Assembly (NCBI RefSeq): GCF_900205965.1
Contig: NZ_OAOF01000014.1
Coordinates: 62,001 to 126,000, forward strand
Length of the DNA: 64,000 nucleotides
Direction: 5' to 3'
From: Lacrimispora amygdalina
Lineage (GTDB): Bacteria; Bacillota; Clostridia; Lachnospirales; Lachnospiraceae
Shown here: positions 18,133 to 26,621 of the stretch, one piece after another
How positions within the stretch are numbered: the stretch's first letter is position 1
How the letters are laid out: each line of letters opens with the position of its first letter
Program-made: the position numbers and the translations under genes
Notes under the pieces: model-generated
What the model saw: only the letters and a program-made list of their open reading frames with translations
Told to the model about the DNA's origin: nothing
The model's database searches: none

Positions 18133-18684
18133 TTACTGAACCCATGCCCCGTCAGCCCCCACCTTATATCCATCCGGTGTGACTGTATTTAAAAGGAGCC
18201 TGCCCAGTGTTCCATCCGACATGGTATTAAAATAATAGGCCTTACTATCAATCAGCTGCCAACCGGTTCTCATGGCGCCAAGCATTCCGTCGTCCACCGG
18301 ATTTAAATAATACTTAGATCCGGACTCGTCTGTATACCAGCCAGTCAGCATATGACCTCCCTGGTCAAACCGGTACCACCTGCCATTTAAATATTTCCAG
18401 CAGTTATTCGGCCAGCTTCCGTCCCCATACTGGAACCACCAGCCTGCAGGGCTGTAGTACCACCCTCTTACATAACCATAGTCCCCGGGACCGTCTTCAT
18501 CTTCATCCTCGTCATCCCAGAAGCAATCTGAGTTATACGGTCCGTTTACTTTCGTTCCGGAACCATTCCATCCCGGAAAGTCCCTCACGGACCTGTCATA
18601 GTCTGCCCATGCATTCATGGACAGCAGGATCATCATTCCCATGACTGCTGCTGCCCATACCATTTTTTTCCTTACCCCGTTCAT
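18133..18684 (-). CDS. Secreted cell-wall-binding repeat protein
   Basis: 183 residues: signal peptide (1-27, cleavage near NAWA), a short linker with an acidic DDEDEDEDG stretch, then three or four aromatic-rich glycan/choline-binding-type repeats (GWYYSPAGWWFQYGDGSW, CWKYLNGRWYRFDQGGHML, GWYTDESGSKYYLNP, GWQLIDSKAYYFN). Such repeats anchor proteins to the cell wall. There is no catalytic domain, so it may be a structural or accessory wall protein. The gene lies alone between dnaJ and the TSUP gene, an insertion relative to the Bacillus dnaJ-prmA order. Confidence 0.85.
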   Translation of the reverse strand: MNGVRKKMVWAAAVMGMMILLSMNAWADYDRSVRDFPGWNGSGTKVNGPYNSDCFWDDEDEDEDGPGDYGYVRGWYYSPAGWWFQYGDGSWPNNCWKYLNGRWYRFDQGGHMLTGWYTDESGSKYYLNPVDDGMLGAMRTGWQLIDSKAYYFNTMSDGTLGRLLLNTVTPDGYKVGADGAWVQ

Positions 18685-18721
18685 ACCTTCCCCCTTCCTG
18701 TGACATGTACATGTAAAAGTT

Positions 18722-19855
18722 TTATTTAAAAAGTCCCTTCTTTTTATGTTTATCGCTGTCGGAATTACCGTTCATCGCATCATCAAAACTTCTAAGGGCC
18801 TCTTTCTGTGCTTCTGTCAGCCGCTCAGGCACGGAAACTACCAGTGTGACATAATGATCCCCTCTGACGGCACGGTTTCTCAGAGTAGGAACACCCTTTC
18901 CTTTTAAGCGCACCTTGGTATCTGTCTGGGTTCCTGGTTTTACTTCATATTCCACATCGCCATCTACTGTTTTAATCAGTATCGTTCCGCCCAGCGCCGC
19001 TTTTACAAAAGAAATCGGAACCGTGGAGAAAATACTGGTATCCTGGCGCTTAAAGATGGGGTGATTGGATACCACTGCTTCTACCAGAAGGTCTCCTCTT
19101 TCTCCGCCGTTGCTTCCAGGTTCTCCTGCTCCAGCTAAACGGACAGACTGTCCGTTATCAATTCCAGCCGGAATGGTTACTTTGATCTTCTTTCTTTTCG
19201 TTATATATCCGGTTCCATAGCAATCCGGGCATTTCTCTTTGATCACCTTGCCGGTACCGCCGCAGTCCGGACAGGTCTGTACGTTTTGTATCTGTCCAAA
19301 AAAGGATTGCTGGGTGTACATGATCTTGCCCTTGCCGTTACATTTGTGGCAGGTTACCGGGGAAGTCCCTGCTTTTGCACCGCTTCCGTGACAGGAAGCG
19401 CACTCTTCCTTAAAATTGATCTCAATTTCCCGCTCACAGCCAAAAATTGCTTCTTCAAAGCTGATCCGGATGCTGGTTCTTAAGTTGGCTCCCTTTAACG
19501 GACCGTTATACTGGGCGGTTCTTCTTCCGCCGCCAAAGATATCTCCGAAAATGTCTCCGAAGATATCTCCCATATCCGCTCCATTAAAATCAAAACCGCC
19601 GAAACCGCCTGCTCCGCCGCTTCCGTCAAATGCAGCAGAACCAAACTGGTCATACTGGCGTCTCTTATCGGGATCACTTAAAACACTATATGCTTCGGAG
19701 GCCTGTTTAAACTTTTCTGCAGCGGCAGTATCTCCAGGGTTCGTATCCGGATGGTATTTTTTAGCCAATGCTCGATAGGCCTTCTTAAGCGCTGCATCAT
19801 CTGCATCTTTGGAAACACCAAGGATTTCATAATAATCTTTTTTACTTTCTGCCAT
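18722..19855 (-). CDS. dnaJ: Chaperone DnaJ
   Basis: Hsp40 co-chaperone that delivers substrates to DnaK and stimulates its ATPase. J domain with HPD (KYHPDTN) in the first 70 residues, a Gly/Phe-rich linker (GGAGGFGGFDFNGADMGD), four CXXCXGXG zinc repeats (CASCHGSG, CHKCNGKG, CPDCGGTG, CPDCYGTG) and the C-terminal substrate domains. ATG at 19855 is preceded by GAGGTAG eight bases away; an ATG six codons upstream contains that ribosome site and is rejected. Last gene of the hrcA operon. Confidence 0.97.
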   Translation of the reverse strand: MAESKKDYYEILGVSKDADDAALKKAYRALAKKYHPDTNPGDTAAAEKFKQASEAYSVLSDPDKRRQYDQFGSAAFDGSGGAGGFGGFDFNGADMGDIFGDIFGDIFGGGRRTAQYNGPLKGANLRTSIRISFEEAIFGCEREIEINFKEECASCHGSGAKAGTSPVTCHKCNGKGKIMYTQQSFFGQIQNVQTCPDCGGTGKVIKEKCPDCYGTGYITKRKKIKVTIPAGIDNGQSVRLAGAGEPGSNGGERGDLLVEAVVSNHPIFKRQDTSIFSTVPISFVKAALGGTILIKTVDGDVEYEVKPGTQTDTKVRLKGKGVPTLRNRAVRGDHYVTLVVSVPERLTEAQKEALRSFDDAMNGNSDSDKHKKKGLFK

Positions 19856-19896
19856 CTTAGGTCTACCTCTCATAATTGTAGGGAATTTATTCCTGC

Positions 19897-19929
19897 GGAA
19901 AAAGTGCTGTATTCCTACAACACTTTTCC
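19897..19929 (-). other. Hairpin between dnaK and dnaJ
   Basis: About 12-bp stem, GGAAAAAGTGCTG (19897-19909) with CAACACTTTTCC (19918-19929), one wobble pair. It has no clear T-tract beyond the stem, so it may act as a processing or partial attenuation site that lowers dnaJ expression relative to dnaK. Function inferred. Confidence 0.45.
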
Positions 19930-19954
19930 CAAAGCCCTGTCAAACGACTTCTTA

Positions 19955-21814
19955 TTAAACTTCTTTATAGTCTCCGTCTACCACATCGCTGTCCTGGTAA
20001 GAAGCTCCTGCTGCTCCCATGTCAGGACCTGCTTCTGCTCCGCCCTGAGACTGTGCCTGCTCATATACCTTTGCAAACAATGCCTGTGCACTGGTCATCA
20101 GTTTTTCCTTGCCTGCCTTGATATCATCAATCTGAGCATCTGTCATTTCTTCGATTGGTGCTCTGTTAATTGCTTCTTTTAATGCATTTAAGTCAGCTTC
20201 TACTGTTGCTTTATCATTCTCAGAGATCTTATCTCCCACTTCCTGTAAAGCCTTCTCTGTCTGGAATACCATGGAATCTGCGTCATTTCTGGCATCAATG
20301 CCTTCCTTACGCTTCTTATCCTGAGCCTCATATTCAGCCGCTTCTTTCACAGCCTTATCAATGTCGGAGTCGGACATGTTGGATCCGGAAGTGATGGTAA
20401 TGTGCTGCTCTTTGCCTGTTCCTAAGTCCTTAGCAGAAACATTAACAATACCGTTGGCATCGATATCGAATGTAACTTCGATCTGCGGAACACCTCTTCT
20501 TGCTGGCGGAATTCCATCCAGACGGAACTGTCCGAGAGTCTTGTTATCTCTTGCGAACTGTCTTTCACCCTGTACTACATGGATATCTACTGCTGTCTGG
20601 TTATCTGCTGCTGTGGAGAAAACCTGGCTCTTCTTTGTAGGAATTGTTGTGTTTCTCTCAATCAGTCTGGTTGCAACACCGCCCATTGTCTCAATGGATA
20701 AGGAAAGAGGTGTTACGTCAAGAAGAAGAATATCTCCTGCACCTGCATCGCCTGCAAGCTTGCCGCCCTGGATACTTGCGCCGATTGCCACACACTCATC
20801 CGGATTTAAGGATTTGGAAGGTTCTTTGCCTGTCAGCTGTTTTACCTTCTCCTGTGCTGCCAGCATACGGGTAGATCCGCCGACTAAAAGTACTTTTCCA
20901 AGCTCTGCTGCTGTGATACCTGCATCTTTTAATGCGCTCTGTACCGGAACTGCGGTGCGTTCAATTAAATCCAGTGTCAGTTCATCAAATTTTGCTCTGG
21001 ATAAATTCATATCCAGATGTTTCGGGCCTTCTGCTGTTGCTGTAATGAAAGGTAAGTTGATGTTTGTGGTAGTAGAAGAGGATAATTCCTTCTTTGCCTT
21101 TTCAGCAGCTTCTTTCAGTCTCTGCATAGCCATCTTATCAGCGGATAAATCAACACCCTCTGCCTTTTTGAATTCATCCACCATCCACTGTGTCAGACGG
21201 TTGTCGAAATCATCACCACCTAAATGGGTATCACCATTGGTAGAAAGTACTTCAATAACTCCGTCACCGATTTCAATGATGGAAATGTCGAATGTACCGC
21301 CTCCTAAATCGTAAACCATAATCTTCTGCTCTTTTTCGTTATCAAGACCGTAAGCAAGCGCTGCTGCTGTCGGCTCGTTGATGATACGCTTTACATCAAG
21401 ACCTGCAATTTTACCTGCATCCTTTGTTGCCTGACGCTGTGCATCGTTGAAATAAGCCGGTACTGTAATAACTGCTTCCGTAACTTTTTCTCCTAAATAT
21501 GCCTCTGCATCAGCTTTCAATTTCCGAAGAATCATAGCAGAGATTTCCTGAGGGCTGTAATTCTTACCGTCAATGGTTACTTTATAGTCAGTACCCATAT
21601 GTCTTTTGATGGAAGAGATGGTGCGGTCCGCATTGGTTACTGCCTGACGTTTTGCAGGTTCACCAACCAGTCTCTCTCCGTTTTTTGTAAATGCAACAAT
21701 TGATGGTGTTGTTCTAACGCCTTCGCTGTTGGGAATAACAACCGGTTTACCGCCTTCCATAACGGCTACACAGCTGTTTGTTGTTCCTAAGTCGATTCCA
21801 ATGATCTTACCCAT
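19955..21814 (-). CDS. dnaK: Chaperone DnaK (Hsp70)
   Basis: ATP-dependent folding chaperone of 619 residues. Nucleotide-binding domain begins IGIDLGTTNSCVAVMEG, with phosphate motifs VYDLGGGTFD and LVGGSTRM, the linker DILLLDVTPLSL, the beta-sandwich substrate domain and an alpha-helical lid ending in a Gly/Ala-rich tail. The domain lacks the ~24-residue insertion of Gram-negative DnaK, as usual for Firmicutes. It sits third in the hrcA-grpE-dnaK-dnaJ operon under CIRCE control. Confidence 0.98.
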   Translation of the reverse strand: MGKIIGIDLGTTNSCVAVMEGGKPVVIPNSEGVRTTPSIVAFTKNGERLVGEPAKRQAVTNADRTISSIKRHMGTDYKVTIDGKNYSPQEISAMILRKLKADAEAYLGEKVTEAVITVPAYFNDAQRQATKDAGKIAGLDVKRIINEPTAAALAYGLDNEKEQKIMVYDLGGGTFDISIIEIGDGVIEVLSTNGDTHLGGDDFDNRLTQWMVDEFKKAEGVDLSADKMAMQRLKEAAEKAKKELSSSTTTNINLPFITATAEGPKHLDMNLSRAKFDELTLDLIERTAVPVQSALKDAGITAAELGKVLLVGGSTRMLAAQEKVKQLTGKEPSKSLNPDECVAIGASIQGGKLAGDAGAGDILLLDVTPLSLSIETMGGVATRLIERNTTIPTKKSQVFSTAADNQTAVDIHVVQGERQFARDNKTLGQFRLDGIPPARRGVPQIEVTFDIDANGIVNVSAKDLGTGKEQHITITSGSNMSDSDIDKAVKEAAEYEAQDKKRKEGIDARNDADSMVFQTEKALQEVGDKISENDKATVEADLNALKEAINRAPIEEMTDAQIDDIKAGKEKLMTSAQALFAKVYEQAQSQGGAEAGPDMGAAGASYQDSDVVDGDYKEV

Positions 21815-21868
21815 AGTTTTTTCCTCCTATTTGATAAACAAAATTGTGTATGTTTCTGATTTATGTTG

Positions 21869-22504
21869 TTAATTAGCTACCTGCACCATGGAGTGTCTTA
21901 CCACGGTATCCCGATAGGTGTAACCTTTCTGAAGTTCCTGGGCAACCACATTCTCGCCCAGAGAATCATCTTCCACATGCATCACTGCATTATGGTAATT
22001 GGGATCAAACGGCATTCCAACCGCTTCAATCGGCTTAACGCCTGCCTCTTCCAGTGTTTTCATCAGCTGTTTATAGATTTTCTCCATTCCGTCAGCAAAT
22101 GGTGATTCCTTTTCCTCTTCCGGAACTGCTGCCAGTCCCCGTTCAAAATTATCCACTACGGGAAGGATTCTCTCAATGATATCCCTGGCTCCGATTTCAA
22201 ACATGGCTGATTTTTCTTTTTCTGTACGTTTTCTAAAGTTGTCAAATTCTGCCATCGACCGCTGGAGACGTTCTGTCAGCTCTTCTATCTTCTCATCTTT
22301 TAAATCTTTTTTCTCTTTTTTCTTGCCGAAGAAGCCTTTCTTTCCAGAATCCTCTTTGCCATCATCCTCTGAATTTTCCGGCTCTTCCTGCACAGCTTCT
22401 TCGCTGCATTCACAGGTTTCCTCTATCTCTTTTTCAGCGGATACGGCGTCTTCCTGACTGATCGTCTCATCCGCCTGCTGTCCGTCTGTTTTAACATCTT
22501 CCAT
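21869..22504 (-). CDS. grpE: Nucleotide exchange factor GrpE
   Basis: GrpE releases ADP from DnaK. About 211 residues: a long acidic, Glu-rich and probably disordered N-terminal tail (~1-75), a lysine-rich patch, a coiled coil, then the conserved FDNFRKRTEKEK region and the beta-domain PFDPNYHNAVMHVEDD. ATG 22504 is taken as start; an in-frame TTG six bases earlier (22510) is closer to AAGGGTAG and cannot be ruled out. Located between hrcA and dnaK. Confidence 0.95.
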   Translation of the reverse strand: MEDVKTDGQQADETISQEDAVSAEKEIEETCECSEEAVQEEPENSEDDGKEDSGKKGFFGKKKEKKDLKDEKIEELTERLQRSMAEFDNFRKRTEKEKSAMFEIGARDIIERILPVVDNFERGLAAVPEEEKESPFADGMEKIYKQLMKTLEEAGVKPIEAVGMPFDPNYHNAVMHVEDDSLGENVVAQELQKGYTYRDTVVRHSMVQVAN

Positions 22505-22521
22505 GCTCAATATTCTACCCT

Positions 22522-23571
22522 TTACCTTTCCTCTTTTTTCAATATTGTATCCAGCTGGATCATTAAATTTCTCAGCGTATTTAATACCTTTTCATAATCC
22601 ATCCGCTTAGGACCGATAATACCAATTGTGCCTCTTAATCCTTCCCCAAGCTCATAATTCGCAGTAACAATACTACAGTCCTTCATCGTCTGTACAGGCG
22701 CCTCATCTCCGATGTATACCTGTATTCCGGAACTTCTTTCCGAACTGTTAACATCATCTACCAGTTCCTGCAGCAGTTCCTTCTGTTCCAGTGCACCGAT
22801 TAACTGACTTGCTTTTTCTCCATCGCTAAGCTCGGGATATTTAAAAATGTTAGTTGCGCCGCTGGTATAAATCTGAAGATCTTCGTCATCGGCTCTAATT
22901 GCTGCTGCTACTTCAGACAATACCTGATCCACCACTTCACTGTGAGGACCAGCCTGAACCTTCAGTCTGCTGATTACTCCTAAATTAATCTCTTCTATCG
23001 AAAGCCCGTTTAAAGCATTATTTAAAAGAATATTAAGATTCAAAAGCCCTTCATCGCTCAAATCTGAACGAACAGGGATTATGGTGTTCTTTATAATATT
23101 GCCTTCAACCACAATCACAACAAGAAGTTTTCCTGCATCAACCTTAGACAGCTGGATAAACTTTAATTTATTGCGATGGTACTGGGGCGCGCTGATCATG
23201 GCTGCATAATTGGTATTCTGTGCAAGCAGCTTTGCCATCTGCTTGAGCAGAAGCTCTACCCTGTCCACACGTTTCAGCATTAAATCCTTGATCTCTGTAA
23301 ACTCATCTTCTTTTTCCTGAAGAATCTGATTTACATAGAAGCGGTATCCTTTATCGGAAGGAATCCTTCCTGCAGAGGTATGGGGCTGCATAATAAAACC
23401 CATCTCTTCCAGATCAGACATCTCATTGCGGATGGTGGCGGAGCTTAAATTTAAGTCTGTATATTTAGAGATCGTGCGGGAGCCTACCGGCTCTCCTGTT
23501 TCCAGATAAGTTTTAATAATCGCTTTTAGTATAATGATCTTTCGCCCATCCAGTTGATCCTTATCATCCAA
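22522..23571 (-). CDS. hrcA: Heat-inducible transcription repressor HrcA
   Basis: HrcA binds CIRCE operators and represses groE and dnaK operons; it needs GroEL for activity. The winged-helix N-terminus (GRKIIILKAIIKTYLETGEPVGSRTISKY, here quoted by its ends only: GRKIIIL... SRTISKY) and the TSAGRIPSDKGYRFYVN segment are typical. The open frame extends to 23610, but that start would lie inside the CIRCE. TTG at 23571, nine bases after AAAGGAG, is the best start and gives 349 residues. First gene of its operon and therefore autoregulated. Confidence 0.95.
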   Translation of the reverse strand: MDDKDQLDGRKIIILKAIIKTYLETGEPVGSRTISKYTDLNLSSATIRNEMSDLEEMGFIMQPHTSAGRIPSDKGYRFYVNQILQEKEDEFTEIKDLMLKRVDRVELLLKQMAKLLAQNTNYAAMISAPQYHRNKLKFIQLSKVDAGKLLVVIVVEGNIIKNTIIPVRSDLSDEGLLNLNILLNNALNGLSIEEINLGVISRLKVQAGPHSEVVDQVLSEVAAAIRADDEDLQIYTSGATNIFKYPELSDGEKASQLIGALEQKELLQELVDDVNSSERSSGIQVYIGDEAPVQTMKDCSIVTANYELGEGLRGTIGIIGPKRMDYEKVLNTLRNLMIQLDTILKKEER

Positions 23572-23599
23572 ACTGCCACGCTCCTTTCTGAGTGTTCTG

Positions 23600-23626
23600 T
23601 TAGCACTCAACGTTCAGGAGTGCTAA
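23600..23626 (-). promoter_or_regulatory. CIRCE operator (HrcA binding site)
   Basis: Perfect CIRCE: TTAGCACTC (23600-23608), nine-base spacer, GAGTGCTAA (23618-23626). It lies just downstream of the -10 element and overlaps the early hrcA leader, so bound HrcA should block transcription of hrcA-grpE-dnaK-dnaJ. Confidence 0.97.
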
Positions 23627-23640
23627 CATCTTCTTTTCAT

Positions 23641-23669
23641 AATATATTCTTTTTTTCTACATTTGTCAA
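23641..23669 (-). promoter_or_regulatory. Sigma-A promoter of the hrcA operon
   Basis: Minus strand: TTGACA (23669-23664), 17-bp spacer, TATATT (23646-23641). The CIRCE begins 14 bases downstream of the -10. Confidence 0.85.
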
Positions 23670-23767
23670 TACATTCCTAAAAATTTTTAAATGAAGTTTT
23701 TATTACCAGCATGTCCAATTTATATCAAAATTCTATCAAATATTACAAACCCTGTGACATTTTTTTC

Positions 23768-23795
23768 TTGACTTTTAACACTTTTGTAATATAAT
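23768..23795 (+). promoter_or_regulatory. Sigma-A promoter of the first 3D-domain gene
   Basis: TTGACT (23768-23773), 16-bp spacer, TATAAT (23790-23795), about 40 bases before the ATG. Confidence 0.75.
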
Positions 23796-23836
23796 GGTAA
23801 TTGATACACCATAACAACACGATTGCGAGGTAAATC

Positions 23837-24403
23837 ATGAATAGTTTTTCAAGACGAATACGGGTCACCGGATTCCTGACACTCCTTTGTATTCTGCTGT
23901 TATCCACTACTGCATTGGCTGCCCAGACGGCTGAAAGCCAGAGTACAGCAAACCAACAGTCCTGGAGTGTTAAAACGGATAACCAAATGAAAAAGAACAG
24001 TACCGGAACGGTAGCTACTGCAAGTGAAGCCACGATGAGTGAAGAAGTAGGACCGGGCATAGAGAAGAAAGTACAGCCAGAAGAAACAAAACCCACAGGT
24101 CCGGTTTATGAAAAAGGAGCATCTCTCGGAATATTCTCTGCAACGGCCTACTGCCCCAGCAGTTCAGGAAAGCAACAGAGAACTTACTCCGGCACGATAC
24201 CAAAGCCGATGCACACACTATCTGCCGATCTCACTGTTCTGCCTCTTGGAACAAAAGTCATGATTGACGACATTGTTTATACAGTAGAAGATACCGGAAG
24301 CGGAATCAGAGGTAATAAAGTAGATATTTATTTTGGAAGTTATGGAGAAGCCATTGCGTTTGGAAGACGACCGAAAGAAATATTTGCTGTCATAGAAAGA
24401 TAA
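23837..24403 (+). CDS. Secreted 3D-domain protein
   Basis: 188 residues. Signal peptide of about 28 residues (hydrophobic LTLLCILLLSTTALAA), a low-complexity Ser/Thr/Glu linker, then a C-terminal 3D domain (double-psi beta-barrel) starting SATAYCPSSSGKQ and containing the three-aspartate pattern (ADLTVLPLGTKV, VEDTGSGIRGNKVDIYF). The 3D fold is related to lytic transglycosylase MltA and occurs in RpfB/YabE/YocH wall-remodelling proteins. It has its own promoter and terminator. Enzyme activity is inferred only from the fold. Confidence 0.88.
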   Translation: MNSFSRRIRVTGFLTLLCILLLSTTALAAQTAESQSTANQQSWSVKTDNQMKKNSTGTVATASEATMSEEVGPGIEKKVQPEETKPTGPVYEKGASLGIFSATAYCPSSSGKQQRTYSGTIPKPMHTLSADLTVLPLGTKVMIDDIVYTVEDTGSGIRGNKVDIYFGSYGEAIAFGRRPKEIFAVIER

Positions 24404-24428
24404 TTAAAAATTGAATATTGAATATTTT

Positions 24429-24469
24429 CTGCCGGAAAGCGTACCAATCGCTTTCCGGCAGTTTTTTTT
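24429..24469 (+). terminator. Terminator after the first 3D-domain gene
   Basis: Perfect 13-bp stem CTGCCGGAAAGCG / CGCTTTCCGGCAG with a 7-base loop, followed by eight T's. Confidence 0.93.
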
Positions 24470-24510
24470 ATGAAGAAAAGTGAGTACGGGCATAAAATAT
24501 CTTTAAAAAC

Positions 24511-24538
24511 TTGACAAATCTGGAAAAAAGTGTAAAAT
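24511..24538 (+). promoter_or_regulatory. Sigma-A promoter of the second 3D-domain gene
   Basis: TTGACA (24511-24516), 16-bp spacer, TAAAAT (24533-24538). The leader to the ATG is about 95 bases and AT-rich, long enough for post-transcriptional control, though no clear fold was found. Confidence 0.75.
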
Positions 24539-24636
24539 GTGTACTTGTACCTTATTTATTACAAATATGTTACATATATTTATATTATATTAAATCATAT
24601 GTACTTTTTGTGAAAAAGAAAGGAAGAAAGTATTAC

Positions 24637-25347
24637 ATGAAGAATTCAAAGAAAATAAAGTGGTTCCTAGGAACGTTACTAATGATAGCATTTTTAATAC
24701 CATCTCCCACCGTGGTCTTTGCAGGAGCGGCCCCGGGAATTATAGACGGTGCGGATGAAGCCGGTGTCAGAGGCTGGGCGTGGAACAGCTTAGATCCGTC
24801 TGCATGCGAAGAGGTTAAAGTCACAATCACAAGCCAGACAACCGGAACGGTTGTGGGGGAACTGACCTCTTCTGCCTCCAAATACAGAAAGGATTTAGCT
24901 GATCAGGGCACAGGCACGGGAAATTATGGTTTTGAGATATCCGTCCCATGGAGCAGCTACGGGGATGGCTCCTATCTTGTGGAGGCCTATGCCGGCGGAC
25001 AGAAGCTCTCCGGTTCCAGAGTATATGGGGTGGGTTCCTTTGCCTCTGCGTCAGGAATCCGTTCTCTGGGCATTTTTAAAACAACTGCCTACTGCCCCTG
25101 CAGAAGCTGTTCCGGCAGATGGGGCGGACGGACCAGTACCGGTACGGTTGCCACTGCAGGACATACGATTTCCGTTGATCCGAGAGTCATTCCTTATGGA
25201 AGCCGGCTTATGATTGGCGGAGTTATTTACACGGCAGAGGATTGCGGCGGCGGTGTAAAAGGAAATCACATCGATATCTTCTTTAATACACATGGAGAAA
25301 CCCGGGCTTATGGAACCAGAGATATGGAGGTTTTTCTGGTTCCATAA
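24637..25347 (+). CDS. Secreted protein with Ig-like and 3D domains
   Basis: 236 residues from ATG 24637 (ribosome site AAAGGAAGAAAG); the longer frame starting 24511 overlaps the promoter. Signal peptide (~1-32, ending VFAG), then a beta-sandwich-like module with GVRGWAWNSLDPS and YRKDLADQGTGTGNYGFEI, then a C-terminal 3D domain opening KTTAYCPCRSCSGRWGG. Unlike its upstream neighbour, this 3D domain carries an extra cysteine cluster (CPCRSC) plus a later Cys (EDCGGG), suggesting disulfides or metal. Probably a wall-remodelling enzyme; the two genes look like diverged tandem copies. Confidence 0.85.
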   Translation: MKNSKKIKWFLGTLLMIAFLIPSPTVVFAGAAPGIIDGADEAGVRGWAWNSLDPSACEEVKVTITSQTTGTVVGELTSSASKYRKDLADQGTGTGNYGFEISVPWSSYGDGSYLVEAYAGGQKLSGSRVYGVGSFASASGIRSLGIFKTTAYCPCRSCSGRWGGRTSTGTVATAGHTISVDPRVIPYGSRLMIGGVIYTAEDCGGGVKGNHIDIFFNTHGETRAYGTRDMEVFLVP

Positions 25348-25356
25348 CATAACCAA

Positions 25357-25403
25357 AAAGGTCTGCAAAGAGAGATTGGAAAACACACTCTTTGCAGACC
25401 TTT
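25357..25403. terminator. Bidirectional terminator between the 3D-domain gene and hemW
   Basis: Perfect 16-bp stem AAAGGTCTGCAAAGAG (25357-25372) with CTCTTTGCAGACCTTT (25388-25403), serving the convergent genes on either side. Confidence 0.9.
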
Positions 25404-25406
25404 CTG

Positions 25407-26621
25407 TTATATCAGAAACTGGCTCATAACATAATTGCTGATGTCAATCCCCCGCTCTGTCAGACGGTAGTAACCGTCTTTTATTTCAAGCAGTCTATCC
25501 TGCTTTAACTTATCAAGAACAGGACCGTATACGTGACGTATATTCTGTCCAAAGCTGCTGACAAACCCCTGGGCAGATACCCCTTCTATCAGGCGGAGTC
25601 CTAAAAACATATACTCTTCCATCTTTTGTTCCGTAGTAAGCCGTTCAAACTCCTGCCTTAATAGCTGGTCAAAATCTTCTTCTCTTCCAAATCTGCCGTT
25701 CTTATACGCCTGATAACTGGCTGTATTATGAAACCTGCAGCCATTCATATAGGAAGAAGAACCAAGTCCCAGCCCTAAGTATTCGACTCCTGTCCAGTAG
25801 CCGATGTTATGCCTGCATTCATATCCAGGTCTGGAGTAATTGGAAATCTCGTACCGCTCATACCCCTGTTCGTTTAAGAATGCCCTGGTCAGGTAATACA
25901 TCTCTCTCTCCATATCCTCGTCAGGAAGGTCCGGAAGAGCCATGAGATGCCGTCGTTCCTCTTTTGACATGGAATCGTTGTCCAATGCCACATGCTCTCC
26001 GTAACGGTCATAAAACGGGGTTCCTTCCTCCACAATGAGGCTGTAGGCAGAAATATGCTCCGGTTTTAACATGGTGACCTTTTTTAATGTATTCTTCCAT
26101 GATTCCACCGTCTGACCGGGAATTGCTGAAATTAAATCTACATTTACGTTATCAAATCCCGCCATGCGGACTCTCTGGAAACTTTTTAAAAACTCGTCGT
26201 AGGTGTGTATCCTTCCCAGATATTTAAGTTCTTTGTCATCAGCCGACTGAAGTCCCATACTGATCCTGTTTACTCCAGCCTCCCGGTACTGACAGAGTGC
26301 CTCAGAAGTTACAGTTCCCGGATTGGCTTCTAACGTAATCTCCGCCTCCGGATGAACATCAAACTGATGGCTTAAGGCGGTCAGAACAGCGCTCATCTGA
26401 TGGAAATCCAGAATCGAGGGTGTCCCTCCACCAATAAAAATACTGATGACCTGATATTCTTTGGCATATTCACTCTGGTATTTTATCTCTTCCAAAAGCC
26501 GGTCAATATATTCCTGCTGCATCTGCCTGTTTCCTGGAAATGATAAGAAATCACAGTAAGCGCATTTTTGTGCACAAAATGGAATATGCACATAAATCTC
26601 TAATTTTTTTTTATTCATCAT
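25407..26621 (-). CDS. hemW: Radical-SAM protein HemW (haem chaperone)
   Basis: 404-residue radical-SAM protein of the HemN family. The cluster motif is C16-x3-C20-x2-C23 (HIPFCAQKCAYCDF); GGGTPS follows, and there is a C-terminal winged-helix-like domain. The short N-terminus and lack of the extra HemN residues favour HemW, which binds and inserts haem, over coproporphyrinogen oxidase. Its start overlaps the 3' end of lepA by 11 bases; the lepA-hemW order is conserved in Firmicutes. Confidence 0.9.
   Translation of the reverse strand: MMNKKKLEIYVHIPFCAQKCAYCDFLSFPGNRQMQQEYIDRLLEEIKYQSEYAKEYQVISIFIGGGTPSILDFHQMSAVLTALSHQFDVHPEAEITLEANPGTVTSEALCQYREAGVNRISMGLQSADDKELKYLGRIHTYDEFLKSFQRVRMAGFDNVNVDLISAIPGQTVESWKNTLKKVTMLKPEHISAYSLIVEEGTPFYDRYGEHVALDNDSMSKEERRHLMALPDLPDEDMEREMYYLTRAFLNEQGYERYEISNYSRPGYECRHNIGYWTGVEYLGLGLGSSSYMNGCRFHNTASYQAYKNGRFGREEDFDQLLRQEFERLTTEQKMEEYMFLGLRLIEGVSAQGFVSSFGQNIRHVYGPVLDKLKQDRLLEIKDGYYRLTERGIDISNYVMSQFLI

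Noticed and set aside
17994..18182. 62-residue plus-strand frame before the wall-binding gene
   Set aside because: It crosses the terminator hairpin and has no ribosome site or recognisable protein pattern.
20361..21314. 317-residue open frame on the plus strand opposite dnaK
   Set aside because: Fully antisense to dnaK, no ribosome site, serine/proline-rich shadow translation typical of antisense frames of highly biased genes.
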